A DNA stretch of 64,000 nucleotides from Halalkalicoccus jeotgali B3 (GCF_000196895.1 NC_014298.1:124001-188000), one strand, 5' to 3'; positions 46,918 through 57,524 are shown, counted from the stretch's first letter. Notes: a model not told the origin generated them from the sequence alone. Made by a program: numbers and translations.

Positions 46918-46925
46918 CCAGTCAA
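46914..46925. promoter_or_regulatory. 12-bp palindrome, possible operator
   Basis: TTGAC-CA-GTCAA, two 5-bp half sites around CA, a common TetR-type operator form. It overlaps the stop codon of the TetR remnant. No intact target gene starts right behind it; the next gene starts at 47115. Confidence 0.4.
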
Positions 46926-47114
46926 TATGTAGGGCTTTTGTTTGTCCATGTCCTCGGTGAACCACGATTTCAGAACGACCGATACCCACCAGGGGGCAGT
47001 CGACGCAGTGTACGCCCGCACGAATAGGAACTGACAGGGCCTCCACACCGGGGGCGGAGAGGACAGTCGCCGGATTCGGGGAGTTTTTTTGGCGTCGTTC
47101 CTTCAAATGATGAT

Positions 47115-48071
47115 ATGCAGGCAGACGAAATTAACCCCCAAGCGCAGGCGGCGGTCGATCGACAGGATCGTCTTTCGCTCCCACACAGTCGCCGCGGGGT
47201 GAAGCTTCTCCGCCTTATTACTCGACCAGCGATGTGGATCCGCAATCGAAACCCGCCACGTGTTGGCACGACCATCGACCGACGGATTCCCAGCCCGGAA
47301 GGGGAACTCGACGCGCGTCTCTACTTACCGGATACGGATGGACCGGTTCCCACGGTCGTCTTCTTCCACGGCGGCGGGTTCGTTCTCGGAAGTATCGACA
47401 CGCATGACTGGCTCTGTCGGCACCTCACACGAGAGAGTGGGTGTGGCGTTCTTTCGGTCGATTACCGGCTTGCTCCCGAACACCCCTTTCCGGCGGCCGT
47501 CGAAGACGCGTACGCCGCCGCCGAGTGGGCGGCCACGAATCCGGATGCTGTCAACGGGACCGGTACCATCGCGGTTGCGGGTGATTCGGCGGGTGGAACC
47601 CTCGCTGCCGTTGTGGCACTTATCGCCGCCGAGCGCGATGGCCCCGAGATCACTTATCAGTCCCTCATCTATCCCGCTATCGGCGTCGAGGAACGTCAGG
47701 ACTCCGTTCAGGAGAACACAGGGATCGTCCTTAGCGAGGACGATATGGAGTGGTTCAACCGCTGTTACTACGTGAACGATATCCACAGGCGGAACCCGTA
47801 TGCCGACCCGGCGAATGCCTGTGACGTCTCCGGCGTCACCCCCGCGACGGTCATAACAGCTGGATTCGACCCGCTCCGTGATGGCGGGAATGCGTATGCT
47901 GAACAACTCGTCCGTGACGGTGTTTCAACCCGGTACCGGAACTACGACGACATGGTTCACGGGTTCATCACGTTCCGCGACGTTGATCGGGCTCGCGAGG
48001 CTATCAGGGGGGTCGGCGCGGACCTCGCGGAGATGCTCACTGAGGACGGACCTTCTGGGGACCTTCGTTGA
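47115..48071 (+). CDS. alpha/beta hydrolase, HSL-type esterase
   Basis: 318-residue carboxylesterase of the hormone-sensitive lipase family. Oxyanion-hole motif FFHGGGFVLGS (about residues 81-91), nucleophile Ser in AGDSAGG (about 157-163), Asp in GFDPLRDGG and His in DDMVHGF. Acts on short acyl esters; physiological substrate unknown. Confidence 0.93.
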   Translation: MQADEINPQAQAAVDRQDRLSLPHSRRGVKLLRLITRPAMWIRNRNPPRVGTTIDRRIPSPEGELDARLYLPDTDGPVPTVVFFHGGGFVLGSIDTHDWLCRHLTRESGCGVLSVDYRLAPEHPFPAAVEDAYAAAEWAATNPDAVNGTGTIAVAGDSAGGTLAAVVALIAAERDGPEITYQSLIYPAIGVEERQDSVQENTGIVLSEDDMEWFNRCYYVNDIHRRNPYADPANACDVSGVTPATVITAGFDPLRDGGNAYAEQLVRDGVSTRYRNYDDMVHGFITFRDVDRAREAIRGVGADLAEMLTEDGPSGDLR

Positions 48072-48382
48072 TCCCTGCTCAGTCAGCTGCCTGACAGCCA
48101 TCAACGGGCAGTGTGTGGCCTGTGATGGTACGATGTATCGGCCGAGCGGAGGAACGCGACCGCACCGAGTTCTATGAGAACGTCGTCCTCAGAGTCCAGT
48201 TTCTACATGCTCGATTGAAGCGCTTGCTGAGTGGACTTAGCACTCGACCGGTCGAGGGAACGAGGCGACGGACGTACACGGCTAACCGTGCACCCAGAGA
48301 CCAGTGTGGATCACGAGCTGGAGCCCGAAACAGCGAAACCACTATCGTGTCGCTGTTGGTAGTACATGAAACGACGATCCGA
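48072..48382. other. gap without a supported gene
   Basis: 311 bases. No coding sequence recognised on either strand. Confidence 0.4.
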
Positions 48383-48598
48383 ATGGCCACCGAGTACGTC
48401 TTCATCAGCGACCTCCACATGGGTGGTGACGAGCAACTCACCACACTCGACTTTGAGGACGAACTCGTCTCCGTTCTCGACGACCTACGCAAGCGCGGCG
48501 GCGACATCGAACTGACCATCAACGCCGACGTCTTCATACGGCCGGCGCCAACAACGATTCCAGAACGTACAGTAGTTGATTCTGAAGAAACGATTTGA
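48383..48598 (+). pseudogene. N-terminal fragment of a metallophosphoesterase
   Basis: Reads MATEYVFISDLHMGGDEQLT and then TLDFEDELVSVLDDLRKRGG, with the first metal motif DLHMGG of calcineurin-like phosphoesterases. After DADVF-like sequence (DIELTINADVF), where GDxx of the second motif is expected, it runs into unrelated residues and a stop. Only 71 residues of some 250 remain. Confidence 0.6.
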
Positions 48599-48954
48599 GT
48601 TCCCGGGCGCGGAATCGGCTCCCGAGCGAAAAGACGTGTGATCCGCTCTTGTGAAGCACATTGTTGGTGAAGTAACTGTCTCGTGGTTTTCCAGTTTCCG
48701 ATGAAAGTGGTGGGTCGGTCAGATGGGAGTCGTTCCCAGTTGAGAGGGTGATCCTTCCGCTACTGGAAGAACATCGGCATTGGTATCGCTACCAATCCCT
48801 GCTAGTCGTACTCATTCCTGTCGTATGGATACTAGACATGGTATGCCAACTATAGATACTATTAGCTTAGAACTCAGTCACACTAATCAACACTACTTGT
48901 ACGATGAAGCCAGCTTGGATCACCCTCCAACGGAAGACTGACAGGGCGTCTTGA
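48599..48954. other. gap without a supported gene
   Basis: 356 bases, AT-rich in the second half, nothing recognised. Confidence 0.4.
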
Positions 48955-49329
48955 ATGAATCGCCAAACCGACGATAAGAACGAAACGATCAAACAGTCCT
49001 CTATGACCATGGAAACGACCGATGAGACGGTCTCCGGTGCTCTGGAGCGAGTGTACCAAAAACGGCTTCTAGAAACGTTGCAACGAGCCGTTCGAAATCA
49101 CTCTGACGGGGTTGACATCGTCCATCTCGAACTTCACCAGCAGAGCAACAACTGTGGTCTGAATGTCTGGCAGGCTACTGAATGGGACACGGAACCGCCA
49201 GATCGTGTCGAAAATCACTGTCAGCGGTATGATTTTCGCTACTACGACCGTGAGGTGCTTTCCGACTGTCTTTCATGTGGAGTCTGGCCCGGTAATAATG
49301 CAGCCGGAAACTTCTTTTACCCTCCATAG
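48955..49329 (+). CDS. hypothetical protein
   Basis: 124 residues, polar and Cys/Trp-containing (NNCGLNVWQATEWD; SDCLSCGVWPGNNAAGN). No membrane segment and no known family. It may be real or the front of a broken gene. The next 260 bases to the insertion element hold nothing recognised. Confidence 0.35.
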   Translation: MNRQTDDKNETIKQSSMTMETTDETVSGALERVYQKRLLETLQRAVRNHSDGVDIVHLELHQQSNNCGLNVWQATEWDTEPPDRVENHCQRYDFRYYDREVLSDCLSCGVWPGNNAAGNFFYPP

Positions 49330-49592
49330 TTTCCTCGGAGATGGACGTAGTATCCCGTTTCCCTATCGATAGATGGGGGGGGGGAACCTCCGAAATCCCC
49401 GATACAGGGCTGGAGATTTAACATATTTACGACCCAGTGATGATACTACAGATAGTTGAAAATCCGCAGAATCAGCGAGTTCAAGGCTTTTCGGTATGCA
49501 ACCGCGAGAACAGTAGTACCGAGAAGAGAATACACTGTATTTGAGTGCCCTGTGTAACAGTCACCTCTCACAGAGACCACTATTGAACACGG

Positions 49593-50573
49593 TCGGCCTT
49601 GTTTAGACGGGTAGAATCGGTCATCCTGAGGAACGTGTAACTAGTATCGCAACGCTAGTAGCTCCAAAGAAGTACCAAATCTACTAGGAGGTAAAGCGGG
49701 ACGGATTGGGTGTGCAAACCAAGACCTCCCGCTTCGCAGAGACGCTTGTATCGCTCTCGAAAAAAGCCGTCGTTGGCGAGCCAGCGCCGGCATACCGACC
49801 CGGAAAAGACGGGTATGCCGACTGAGTGATTCTCGCGGTTCAGGGCTTCAAAGAGTATCTCAATCACGATTACAGGAAGCTGATGGATGTGCTGCGAGAA
49901 ATGCCGAGAGTCGCGGAATCGCTCGGTTTAACGGTTGAGACATTACCTCACTACTCGACCGTGTGTGCGCAAAAGCAAGCGATTCCGATGAAGCGGTGGC
50001 GAGCGATCCTCGACGCGTCGGTCGGACTGTACGAACTTGGAAATGTACAAGCAATCGATGCAACCGGCGTGGGTCGTATCCAAGCGAGCCAGCACTACGC
50101 GAAACGGACGGATTACACGTTTGAGGCGGTGAAGACCACGTGCTTATCGATTGTGAAACGAATGCGATACTAGATATACACTGTTCGATGAAACAACCGC
50201 ACGACACACAGATCGGCTGGCAGGTGTTAGTGCGGAATCTCGACGCGTTGACGGCTGTAGCGGCGGATAAAGGATACGACTGGGAGCAGCTTCGCACGAA
50301 GCTGCGTGCTGAAGGTGTCACACCGCTGATTCCGCAGCGCGGCCCGGGCTTTCGCGGCTGGGCGAGGAATTTACTCATTCACGATCGGGGTATAATCAGC
50401 GCTCGAACGCCGAATCGGTGTTTTTCGGATTGCGCCAGCGATACGATGAGACGCTGTGGTCGCGAACCTGGTTCGGTCAATTCCGTGAACTAGTCATGAA
50501 ATCCGCGGTACGAAACATCGAACGCGCCATCGAGGACGCTACCCGATGAAATTACGCGTCTAAACAACGCCCA
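49593..50573 (+). mobile_element. degenerate IS5-type insertion sequence
   Basis: About 980-bp element. Terminal inverted repeats: TTGTTTAGACG (49599-49609) on the left and CGTCTAAACAA (50557-50567) on the right, a perfect 11-bp core, with flanking GGC and GTA also alike. The interior carries a transposase gene in three pieces. Element boundaries are estimated from these repeats; a target duplication was not identified. Confidence 0.7.
49706..50549 (+). pseudogene. IS5-family DDE transposase, three lesions
   Basis: Reassembled frame: GVQTKTSRFAETLVSLSKKA, then an in-frame TGA (49823-49825, expected Trp) before VILAVQGFKEYLN and LREMPRVAESLGL. A frameshift near 50137 joins ...VKTT to DCETNAILDIHCSMKQPHDT, and another near 50385-50395 joins HDRG to YNQRSNAESVFFGLRQRYDE, ending RAIEDATR at the TGA 50547-50549. 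Catalytic Asp-type motifs IDATGVGR and AADKGYDW are visible. Cannot make active transposase as it stands. Confidence 0.75.
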
Positions 50574-50736
50574 GTTACACCACTCAGCAAGCCAGTAATT
50601 TCCTACGCATTTCGTCAGAGCTCGAGTCCTTCAGACACAGCTATTGTTTCTTCTGTAACCCTTGTGTCTATTTTATCTACCGTAGGAAGTAATAGTCGTA
50701 GTTATACTTAAGTTCGTAAAGATCGAATGGAGGAGT

Positions 50737-51888
50737 ATGCGATCAGATACTACTCCGGTAATTGTACAAGCACTCCGAACGCCCCAAGGGAAAGAAGGCG
50801 GTGTACTCGCCGATATCCGCAGCGAAGATCTCTCGATTCCGCTAATCAACGAGATTCTCACCGAAACCGGACTCAGCGGCGAAGATATTGATGATCTGAT
50901 GTGGGGTTGTGCTCAGCAACGCGGTGAACAAGACAATAACGTTGCGCGTGTCATTGCACTACTTTCAGAGCTCGGTGAGGGAACTCCCGCGACGACGATC
51001 AATCGCTGGTGTGCCTCTTCGATGCAGGCGATCATCTCTGCCTCTGATGCAATCCATGCCGGCCAACGTGACGCGATCATCGCTGGCGGGGTCGAGTCGA
51101 TGAGTCGAGTCCCAAAAGGTGGCCAGTCCTATCAGAATCTTCACCCACGGCTTGCAGAGCAGTACAACGTCGGCGATCTGGAGATGGGGATGACCGCCGA
51201 AAATGTGGCCGAAGAATTCGTCGTCTCACGGGAATCACAAGACGAATACTCACTACGGAGCCACCAGCGCGCTGCCGAGGCAACCGATTCTGGCCGCTTT
51301 GACGACCAAATTGTTCCTATCAAGACCGAGGATGGTACTGTCAGCGAGGATGAGGGGATTCGCCGGGATACTTCGATAGAGGCTCTTTCGGAGCTGCCAA
51401 CAGTGTTCAAGAATGACGGTACCGTCACGCCTGGCAATGCCTCCCAGATCACTGATGGCGCCGCAGCGACGCTGGTAACAAGTCGCGGGTTTGCAGAGGA
51501 TCACGATCTAGAGGTGCTCGCAGAGGTCGGCTCGAACAATGTCGCAGGCGTTGATCCGACGATCATGGGTGTCGGGCCTGTACCCGCAACCGAGGGACTG
51601 CTTGAGCGAACCGGAAGGGAAATCGATGAGTACGATCTCGTCGAGCTCAACGAGGCGTTCGCGAGCCAAACGCTCTACAGCCAGCGTCAGCTCGGCGTCC
51701 CCGATGAGAAGTTCAACGTCAACGGTGGGGCAATTGCGCTGGGTCACCCGCTGGGCGCCAGCGGCGCGCGGTTGCCGGTCACGCTGGTCCACGAACTGAT
51801 CCAGCGCGACGCCGAGCGTGGGCTCGCAACGCTGTGTGTCGGGTTCGGGCAGGGAGCAGCAATCGAGTTCTCACGGTCGGAAAAGTAG
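50737..51888 (+). CDS. thiolase (acetyl-CoA C-acyltransferase)
   Basis: 383-residue thiolase. Active-site Cys in [10 protein letters not shown] (about residue 89), [10 protein letters not shown] (about 112-121), His in [17 protein letters not shown] (about 331-347) and second Cys in [10 protein letters not shown] (about 368). It would split 3-ketoacyl-CoA in beta-oxidation or join two acetyl-CoA. The beta-oxidation genes 7-13 kb downstream make the degradative role more likely. Confidence 0.92.
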   Translation: MRSDTTPVIVQALRTPQGKEGGVLADIRSEDLSIPLINEILTETGLSGEDIDDLMWGCAQQRGEQDNNVARVIALLSELGEGTPATTINRWCASSMQAIISASDAIHAGQRDAIIAGGVESMSRVPKGGQSYQNLHPRLAEQYNVGDLEMGMTAENVAEEFVVSRESQDEYSLRSHQRAAEATDSGRFDDQIVPIKTEDGTVSEDEGIRRDTSIEALSELPTVFKNDGTVTPGNASQITDGAAATLVTSRGFAEDHDLEVLAEVGSNNVAGVDPTIMGVGPVPATEGLLERTGREIDEYDLVELNEAFASQTLYSQRQLGVPDEKFNVNGGAIALGHPLGASGARLPVTLVHELIQRDAERGLATLCVGFGQGAAIEFSRSEK

Positions 51889-51990
51889 GGGGTTGAGGAG
51901 CCGTATGGGTTCTTTAGCTCCTTGAGACCCACCCGCTACCGAAAGATTTCGTCTGAGGAGGCAAGCACGATGAGTCGACAGCCGAGTACT

Positions 51991-53526
51991 TCAGTCGTGG
52001 ACTTGTACGTCTAGAACAGTTGGTCCACTACTCGCGAGTGCGTCTTCGATCGTAGGAGCAATGCCTCAGGCGTTTCGACCGATTTCCCCTCGGCTCCATG
52101 GCTCTCAGCGTTGGCCGGGATGTTCACCGGCGGCTCGAAATCCATACCAACGTAGTCGTAGTCTGCGTCATTGCCGCCGAACAGCTTGATGGTATTGTCC
52201 TTCAGAATGCGGTAGTTCCGGTTATCCGCGACTACCACCGTCAGATCGACACCGTAACGCACCGCCGTATGGATCGCGTGTGGGTAGTAGAGATACGACC
52301 CGTCGCCAACAAACCCCAGTACGTCGCGAGATGTCTCCCGCTGACCCTCCGCGACCGCCGCTCCCACTGCCGCCGGCAATCCGTACCCTAGTCCGCCACC
52401 TTTGTTCGAGATCATCCCTTCAGCTTCAAGCGGCCACTGGTTCAACAGCGCATACTTCGATGTGAAGCCCTCGTCGACTATATAGGCCCCAGGAGCGGCT
52501 TCCTCGAGCTGATCGACGAGTTCGGTCTTCGATGCAGGCGGGTCGTCCGCAGTGTCGTCCGTGCCAATCGAGTTACGAGTCGAAGCGATCGACGTGCGGG
52601 CTTCAGCCACACGCTCGATCCGCGTATCGCGAATCCTCTCATCCAGTTGCTCCTCAACGAGCTCGATCAGTTCGGTCATGATCTCACCGGGATCGCCCAG
52701 CACAGCGGCATCGGCAGGCTGGTGTTTCCCCAGCTCCCAGGCGTCCGGTCCGAGGTAAATACAGGTTGTCTCACGATCAACCAGTGGGTTCTCATGTCGG
52801 ATAAGGGTCGTATTAGTCGAACAACCCACGAACACCAATGTATCGACATCCATCAGTCTCGCGGCTAGCTCTCGGTCTGGCGGAATGTGGGACACCCACT
52901 GGTCGTGCTCCGTGGGGAAGTTTGCCTCTGAGGAGAGAATTTCGCCGTGAACGCGGAGACCAGTTGTTTCGGCTAGTCTCACCGCCGACTCGACGGCACC
53001 ATGCCCCGCGCGAGCAACGTGGTCGCCAACGATCATCGTTGGTTCGTCTGCCTCCACAAGCAGCTGCGTTGCTCGCTCGATCTGTGTCCGATCTCCCCGG
53101 CCAGCAGTGGGAATCTCGCCTAGCCGTTCAGGCTCAGCATTCGTCTCGGCCATCATCGTATCGAGCGGCAGGCCGAGGAAAACCGGGGCAGTCGGTGGAG
53201 TGAGCGCGGCTCGAAAGGCCCGTCGGACCATCGAGAGGAGCGCTTCCACGTCGAGCACTTCGGCACTCTACTTGGTGAACTCTTTGGCTATCCCGACGAG
53301 ATCGCCCGACAGGATGGGTTCTTCGTGGCGGAAATCGGTGCTATGGTTACCAGCGGTGACGATTATGGGTGCGCCCGCCATCCGTGCAGCGTAGAGGTTA
53401 CCTAGTCCCTGTGCGAGCCCGGGAGCAAGGTGAAGGTTGGCCACGCCCACTGGCAGAACGTCGTCGTCATGCGCGTGATACCGCCGGGTACGTATCGACG
53501 AAACACTCTGCACCTGTATAGGTCAT
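51991..53526 (-). pseudogene. thiamine diphosphate-dependent decarboxylase (benzoylformate decarboxylase/acetolactate synthase-like), broken
   Basis: Family sequence starts MTYTGAECFVDTYPAV at 53526, then skips some 70 residues of the N-terminal domain (internal deletion) and resumes in another frame at VANLHLAPGLAQGLGNLYAA (53513 frame). An in-frame TAG (53268-53270, expected Trp, FTK-x-SAEV) follows. The central and C-terminal domains are recognisable, including GDGSYLYYPHAIHTAV and VADNRNYRILK, the ThDP-Mg site. A final frameshift near 52055-52065 changes the end; correcting it gives APTIEDALASSGPTVLDVQV and a stop at 51991. Third gene of the TAXI-TRAP operon by spacing (6 nt). Confidence 0.85.
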
Positions 53527-53532
53527 AATCGA

Positions 53533-55566
53533 TTAATTCTTGATGGGGATCGGTAGTTGTGAGATGCTTTTAATGTTTGAGAGCAGCAGTAATACGAGAA
53601 TAGCTGCTGCTGCTGTTGCCTGCACTGCGATATGGATCGCTGGTCCGAACATCGCACCACACGCGAGAACAATGTATAACCCCCGGTGTCGGTATCCTAG
53701 TCGTCTCGAACCGTCGTAGCCAACGGTCGCGGCAGTCAGCGCAATCGTTCCCGTGAGCACAAGTGGGAACGTTACCAATGTCATCGGTAGCGACCAGTAG
53801 ATGAGGCTATTGTTAGTAACGAACGCAAAAGGAATGACGAAACCAGGTGCACCGATTCGAAGGGCCTGTAGACAGGATCGTGTAAAGCTCGTTTCTGCAA
53901 TTCGCGAGCCGACAGCAACAGATATCGCTACCGGTGGGGTAATAGCGGACAACATGGCAAAGTAGAAAACGAACATATGAGTGGTGATTTCCGGGACGTT
54001 CATTGCGTTGACGCCCGGCGCGACTAGAATCACGACAAGGATGTACGCTGCAGGCGTCGGCATCCCGAGCCCAAAGAGAATGCTGGCAAGCATGGCGAGT
54101 AAAAGGACAACTAATAACGAACCACCACCGAGGCCAACGATTAGTGTACTTACTCGCTGGGCGAGCCCTGTTTGCGTAAGCAGTTCGATAATGACACCCA
54201 TCGCTGCGAGTACACCGACAAGGGGAGCCATTTCAACCCCGCCCTGATAGAGGCCGTCGACGGTTTGTTTGACCGTTCGAGCTATCGTCTCGTTAGAGGC
54301 GCCGTCAACGAGAACATTTCGAACCGGGACGACTAGCATAATAGTGAAAATAGTGTACATACCGGCGCTCAATGGAGTGAACCGAAGAATGACAAGTGTA
54401 TACAGCAGTACTCCAAGCGGGATCGTGAAATGGATCCCCTGTAACAAGATTCGTGGCTCAAATTCGGTTAGTCGCTCAGTCGTCCATCCAAATTTTAACA
54501 CTGCAAAATGGATTCCAATTCCAACGCTGAAGTAAAACAACGCGGCCGGTATCAATCCTGCACGAATGATATCGACATATGGAACTCCAATGATATCCGC
54601 CATGAGAAACGCCGCTACGCCCATAACAGGCGGTAGCATCTGGCCGCCCGCGCTTGCGACACCCTCAATCGCAGCGGCGAAATCGTCACGAACGCCCTGA
54701 TCTTTGAGCATCGGGATGGTAAAACTGCCCGTTGTTGCGGTGTTCGCTGCGGCACTACCCGTAATCGAACCCATGATCATGCTTGCAATCACAGCGACTT
54801 GGACGATTCCGGTCCGAAGGCTTGATCCTACCTCGCGTCCAGCCTCGAGGACGAAGTCCATCAGTCCATAGGCCTTCGCGATCCCTGCAAACATGATGAA
54901 GATCGCGACCCAAGTCGCGCCAATACCCATCAGCGTTTCGTGATACACGCCTGTGAGTCCGATCGCACCGTCACGGGCGATCTGCTCCCAGCTCATTCCG
55001 GTGTGCCTGAGAACACCGGGCATCCTCGGACCGACCAGCGTGTGGGCGTAGAGAATTGCTCCGACGGTGACAGTAGCAATAATGTTCCCGAATGCTCGCC
55101 GGGTCGCGTCGACTGCGAGCGCGATTAGCGCGACCCCTATCAGCAGATCCGTCTCCGTGTATCCTACGACCGGCGCGTCGTAGAACAATCGGCTAAAGTT
55201 AAGCTCGACGTAGGCGGTTGACCAGAGCGCAAGAAATGCGAGTCCGACTGCCACCAGTGGATCTATGCGGTGGGCTACTGAACGGAGTGTTCCGATCACA
55301 TTAGAAACACTACTACTTCCACCCGTAGAATCGTCAGCGACATTGTTTTTCTCATCGCTGGCTTCGTAGTGTTTGTGGACGTAATCCAGATAGAACAGCG
55401 CGATCCCCATTCCAACGAAGAGGTTTGAGTAACGGAGACGAATGAAAAAAAGTGAATAGGCATAGTAGATCGTATATAGGGTGAAGGTAATGCCAAGGAG
55501 GTAGACAGAGGCTCGAAGGATGTTGAGGGGGGCCAACCACCCTGGTATGCTGGATTGGTTCCCCAT
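53533..55566 (-). CDS. TRAP transporter fused permease (TAXI type)
   Basis: About 677 residues with some 16-18 membrane helices, the 4TMS/12TMS fusion typical of TAXI-TRAP systems. Start at 55566 (MGNQSSIPGWLAPLN), four nt after the stop of the binding protein; the 54 upstream codons are not family sequence. Conserved GSITGSAAANTATTGSFTIP and SAGGQMLPPVMGVAAFLMAD (about residues 275-330), and SAITPPVAISVAVGS near the C-terminus. Uses a Na+ or H+ gradient to import carboxylates or amino acids. Confidence 0.92.
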   Translation of the reverse strand: MGNQSSIPGWLAPLNILRASVYLLGITFTLYTIYYAYSLFFIRLRYSNLFVGMGIALFYLDYVHKHYEASDEKNNVADDSTGGSSSVSNVIGTLRSVAHRIDPLVAVGLAFLALWSTAYVELNFSRLFYDAPVVGYTETDLLIGVALIALAVDATRRAFGNIIATVTVGAILYAHTLVGPRMPGVLRHTGMSWEQIARDGAIGLTGVYHETLMGIGATWVAIFIMFAGIAKAYGLMDFVLEAGREVGSSLRTGIVQVAVIASMIMGSITGSAAANTATTGSFTIPMLKDQGVRDDFAAAIEGVASAGGQMLPPVMGVAAFLMADIIGVPYVDIIRAGLIPAALFYFSVGIGIHFAVLKFGWTTERLTEFEPRILLQGIHFTIPLGVLLYTLVILRFTPLSAGMYTIFTIMLVVPVRNVLVDGASNETIARTVKQTVDGLYQGGVEMAPLVGVLAAMGVIIELLTQTGLAQRVSTLIVGLGGGSLLVVLLLAMLASILFGLGMPTPAAYILVVILVAPGVNAMNVPEITTHMFVFYFAMLSAITPPVAISVAVGSRIAETSFTRSCLQALRIGAPGFVIPFAFVTNNSLIYWSLPMTLVTFPLVLTGTIALTAATVGYDGSRRLGYRHRGLYIVLACGAMFGPAIHIAVQATAAAAILVLLLLSNIKSISQLPIPIKN

Positions 55567-55570
55567 CGTC

Positions 55571-56656
55571 TCAGCCCTCCCCGCGTTCAAACTCCTCGCT
55601 CCAGATTCCGATTTCTTCATAGAAGTCGGCTGCTGCAGGGTGGAAGGGGATATTTTCGTATGGGCTTCGAACCCAGAACGATTCATCTTCAAGTTGGGAT
55701 AATAGCGCATGATATTCCGCCAGCCCATCGCGATTCTCGTACAGTACGTTGAGGAACTCGTAGACTGCGTCGTAGTCTAAATCGTTTCGACTCACGAAGT
55801 TGTACGAAAACGCAATGCTCCACACCTCCTCTGGAGCAAAGGCGGCATTCTCAACGACAGATCCAGGGAATGATTCTGCGATTAAACGGTCGTCGTTTTC
55901 CCAGGCCTCAACTACGTCGTTGGGAACCTCAAGTATTCGAAGGTCGACAGTGCCCATCATTTCCTGGAGCCAGCCAGGGATGATCTCGAAGTTCAAGGCG
56001 GTCCCAACGCCAATATCAAGACGATCCTCATTCATTGCACTAGCTTGTTCCCCGTAGGTCTGGCTGACACGTTCGTAGTCCTCCGCCGCATACTCGAGTG
56101 CATGCTCAAGGGCGGACGCGGTCCCCGACCCTCGAGGGGTCGGCGAGATTGTTGTGTCAGATTCGATGTTAGCGAGTGACTCCAGCCCTTCATCTGCTGT
56201 ACAGAAAAACCAGGGTAGGTCATAGTAGTGAAAGACCTGATTCATCGTGAAATCAAGGTTATTGAACGGCTCAACGCCCTCTAAGACGTCGGCAGCGGAC
56301 CAGTTCTGGATATAAACCATCTCGGCCTCGCCGCTTTGTAACGCCCCAATGTTTGCCTCAGTACCGGGGCTAGTCTGTGCCTCAACGAAAATTGTGTCCG
56401 TGTTTTCGTTGACAGCTGCCGCGATTCCTTGATTGCCTGCATAGGCAGCTGTCGTTGATGTGGCGGTCCGCATCCGCAACGTGCCCTCTGAGGATTCATT
56501 GCCATCATCTATTTGTTCGGGTTCACTATCGCCGATACAGCCTGCAAGTCCGACCGCCCCTACACCCATTGCTCCTAAAAATCTTCGTCGTCCAATTCGT
56601 TCGCGAGTGCTCTCTCCCTTCTGTTCTCGAATTCGGACCCTTTCTTTAGTTACCAT
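55571..56656 (-). CDS. TAXI family TRAP transporter solute-binding lipoprotein
   Basis: About 361 residues from a start at 56656 (56686 is also open). Tat-type signal with GRRRFLGAMGVGAVGLAGC, where the final Cys is the lipid-anchor site. The mature part has TATSTTAAYAGNQGIAAAVN, ALQSGEAEMVYIQN and TISPTPRGSGTASALEHALE, all typical TAXI features. Captures the substrate outside the cell and gives it to the permease encoded next. Possible ligands are dicarboxylates, aromatic acids or amino acids. Confidence 0.92.
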   Translation of the reverse strand: MVTKERVRIREQKGESTRERIGRRRFLGAMGVGAVGLAGCIGDSEPEQIDDGNESSEGTLRMRTATSTTAAYAGNQGIAAAVNENTDTIFVEAQTSPGTEANIGALQSGEAEMVYIQNWSAADVLEGVEPFNNLDFTMNQVFHYYDLPWFFCTADEGLESLANIESDTTISPTPRGSGTASALEHALEYAAEDYERVSQTYGEQASAMNEDRLDIGVGTALNFEIIPGWLQEMMGTVDLRILEVPNDVVEAWENDDRLIAESFPGSVVENAAFAPEEVWSIAFSYNFVSRNDLDYDAVYEFLNVLYENRDGLAEYHALLSQLEDESFWVRSPYENIPFHPAAADFYEEIGIWSEEFERGEG

Positions 56657-56993
56657 TGTTAACGTTCTCTTGGTATCCTTCCTCATTGTTAATAACTCTT
56701 GGGATGTGAGCTAAACTCAGCCGTACTTACAGAAATTCGCCTCCTCCAAGTGACTAGAGAGACAACGACAGTGGGTTCATAGCGCTCAAAGTCTCCTGTT
56801 ACATAATCAAGAAGGGCGGATGCTGCAGGAGTAACCTGATCAATGGAGTCTATACGTAGCTAGATGTTCAACAATAGTAGAATCTATCAGCACGAAAATC
56901 TACGATGAGACCAGCGAAACTCGAAAGAACATCATTGGAGACCAGTTGCTCTGAGTCGAAACCGACACAATCGATCAGATGAAATCAGGATCT
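56657..56993. promoter_or_regulatory. divergent promoter region TAXI-TRAP / Lrp-like regulator
   Basis: About 330 bases between divergent genes. AT-rich pieces near 56690-56720 and 56860-56900. No clear operator found. The divergent arrangement suggests the regulator controls the transporter. Confidence 0.35.
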
Positions 56994-57515
56994 ATGTCCA
57001 CTGACGCCCCACCGAATTGGGAATTCAAGGATCGCGATGTCGTTATTCTTCGCGAACTCTCGAAGAATCCACAGATCTCCTCGCGTAAACTGACCAAGAT
57101 ACTTGATCAGGAGTATGATATTGACGTCTCGCACGTCACTGTCAGCGAGTCAATCCGGAAGATGCGCCAGCAAGGTGTCTTTCGCGAAGCGATCGTACCT
57201 AATGAAGAGTACTTCATATTTGGGTTATTCGAGTTCAAATTCAATCCTGAAAATTTCGAGGACAGTTGGCGAGATGCGATGGAATACATCCGCGATGATC
57301 AACATACGCTCTTTTACTTCCTGTCTGACGGTGAGTATCAATGGAAGTCAGTGATGATGTTTCCATACCGTGAGGCCGAATCACGATGGATTCATGAGTT
57401 CTATAAAGAACATGGCAATATAATTGACAATATTCGCAACTCCGTAATTCACAACGTATTGAAGTTCCAGACCGATCCTGAACTGCTAAACGACCTCTCG
57501 AAACACAGAGAATGA
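56994..57515 (+). CDS. winged helix-turn-helix regulator, Lrp/AsnC-like
   Basis: About 173 residues from MSTDAPPNWEF. The N-terminal winged helix is DRDVVILRELSKNPQISSRK, then VSHVTVSESIRKMRQQGVFR as recognition helix and wing. The C-terminal part (about residues 75-165) has beta strands (FIFGLFEFKFNPENF) but is not a clear RAM domain. No metal or ligand site seen. Probably regulates the divergent TRAP operon or the beta-oxidation genes downstream. Confidence 0.7.
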   Translation: MSTDAPPNWEFKDRDVVILRELSKNPQISSRKLTKILDQEYDIDVSHVTVSESIRKMRQQGVFREAIVPNEEYFIFGLFEFKFNPENFEDSWRDAMEYIRDDQHTLFYFLSDGEYQWKSVMMFPYREAESRWIHEFYKEHGNIIDNIRNSVIHNVLKFQTDPELLNDLSKHRE

Positions 57516-57524
57516 CTCGAATCT

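Noticed and set aside
49376-49383. G8 homopolymer as a possible slippage or recombination site
   Set aside because: It lies outside any coding sequence and shows no associated repeat.
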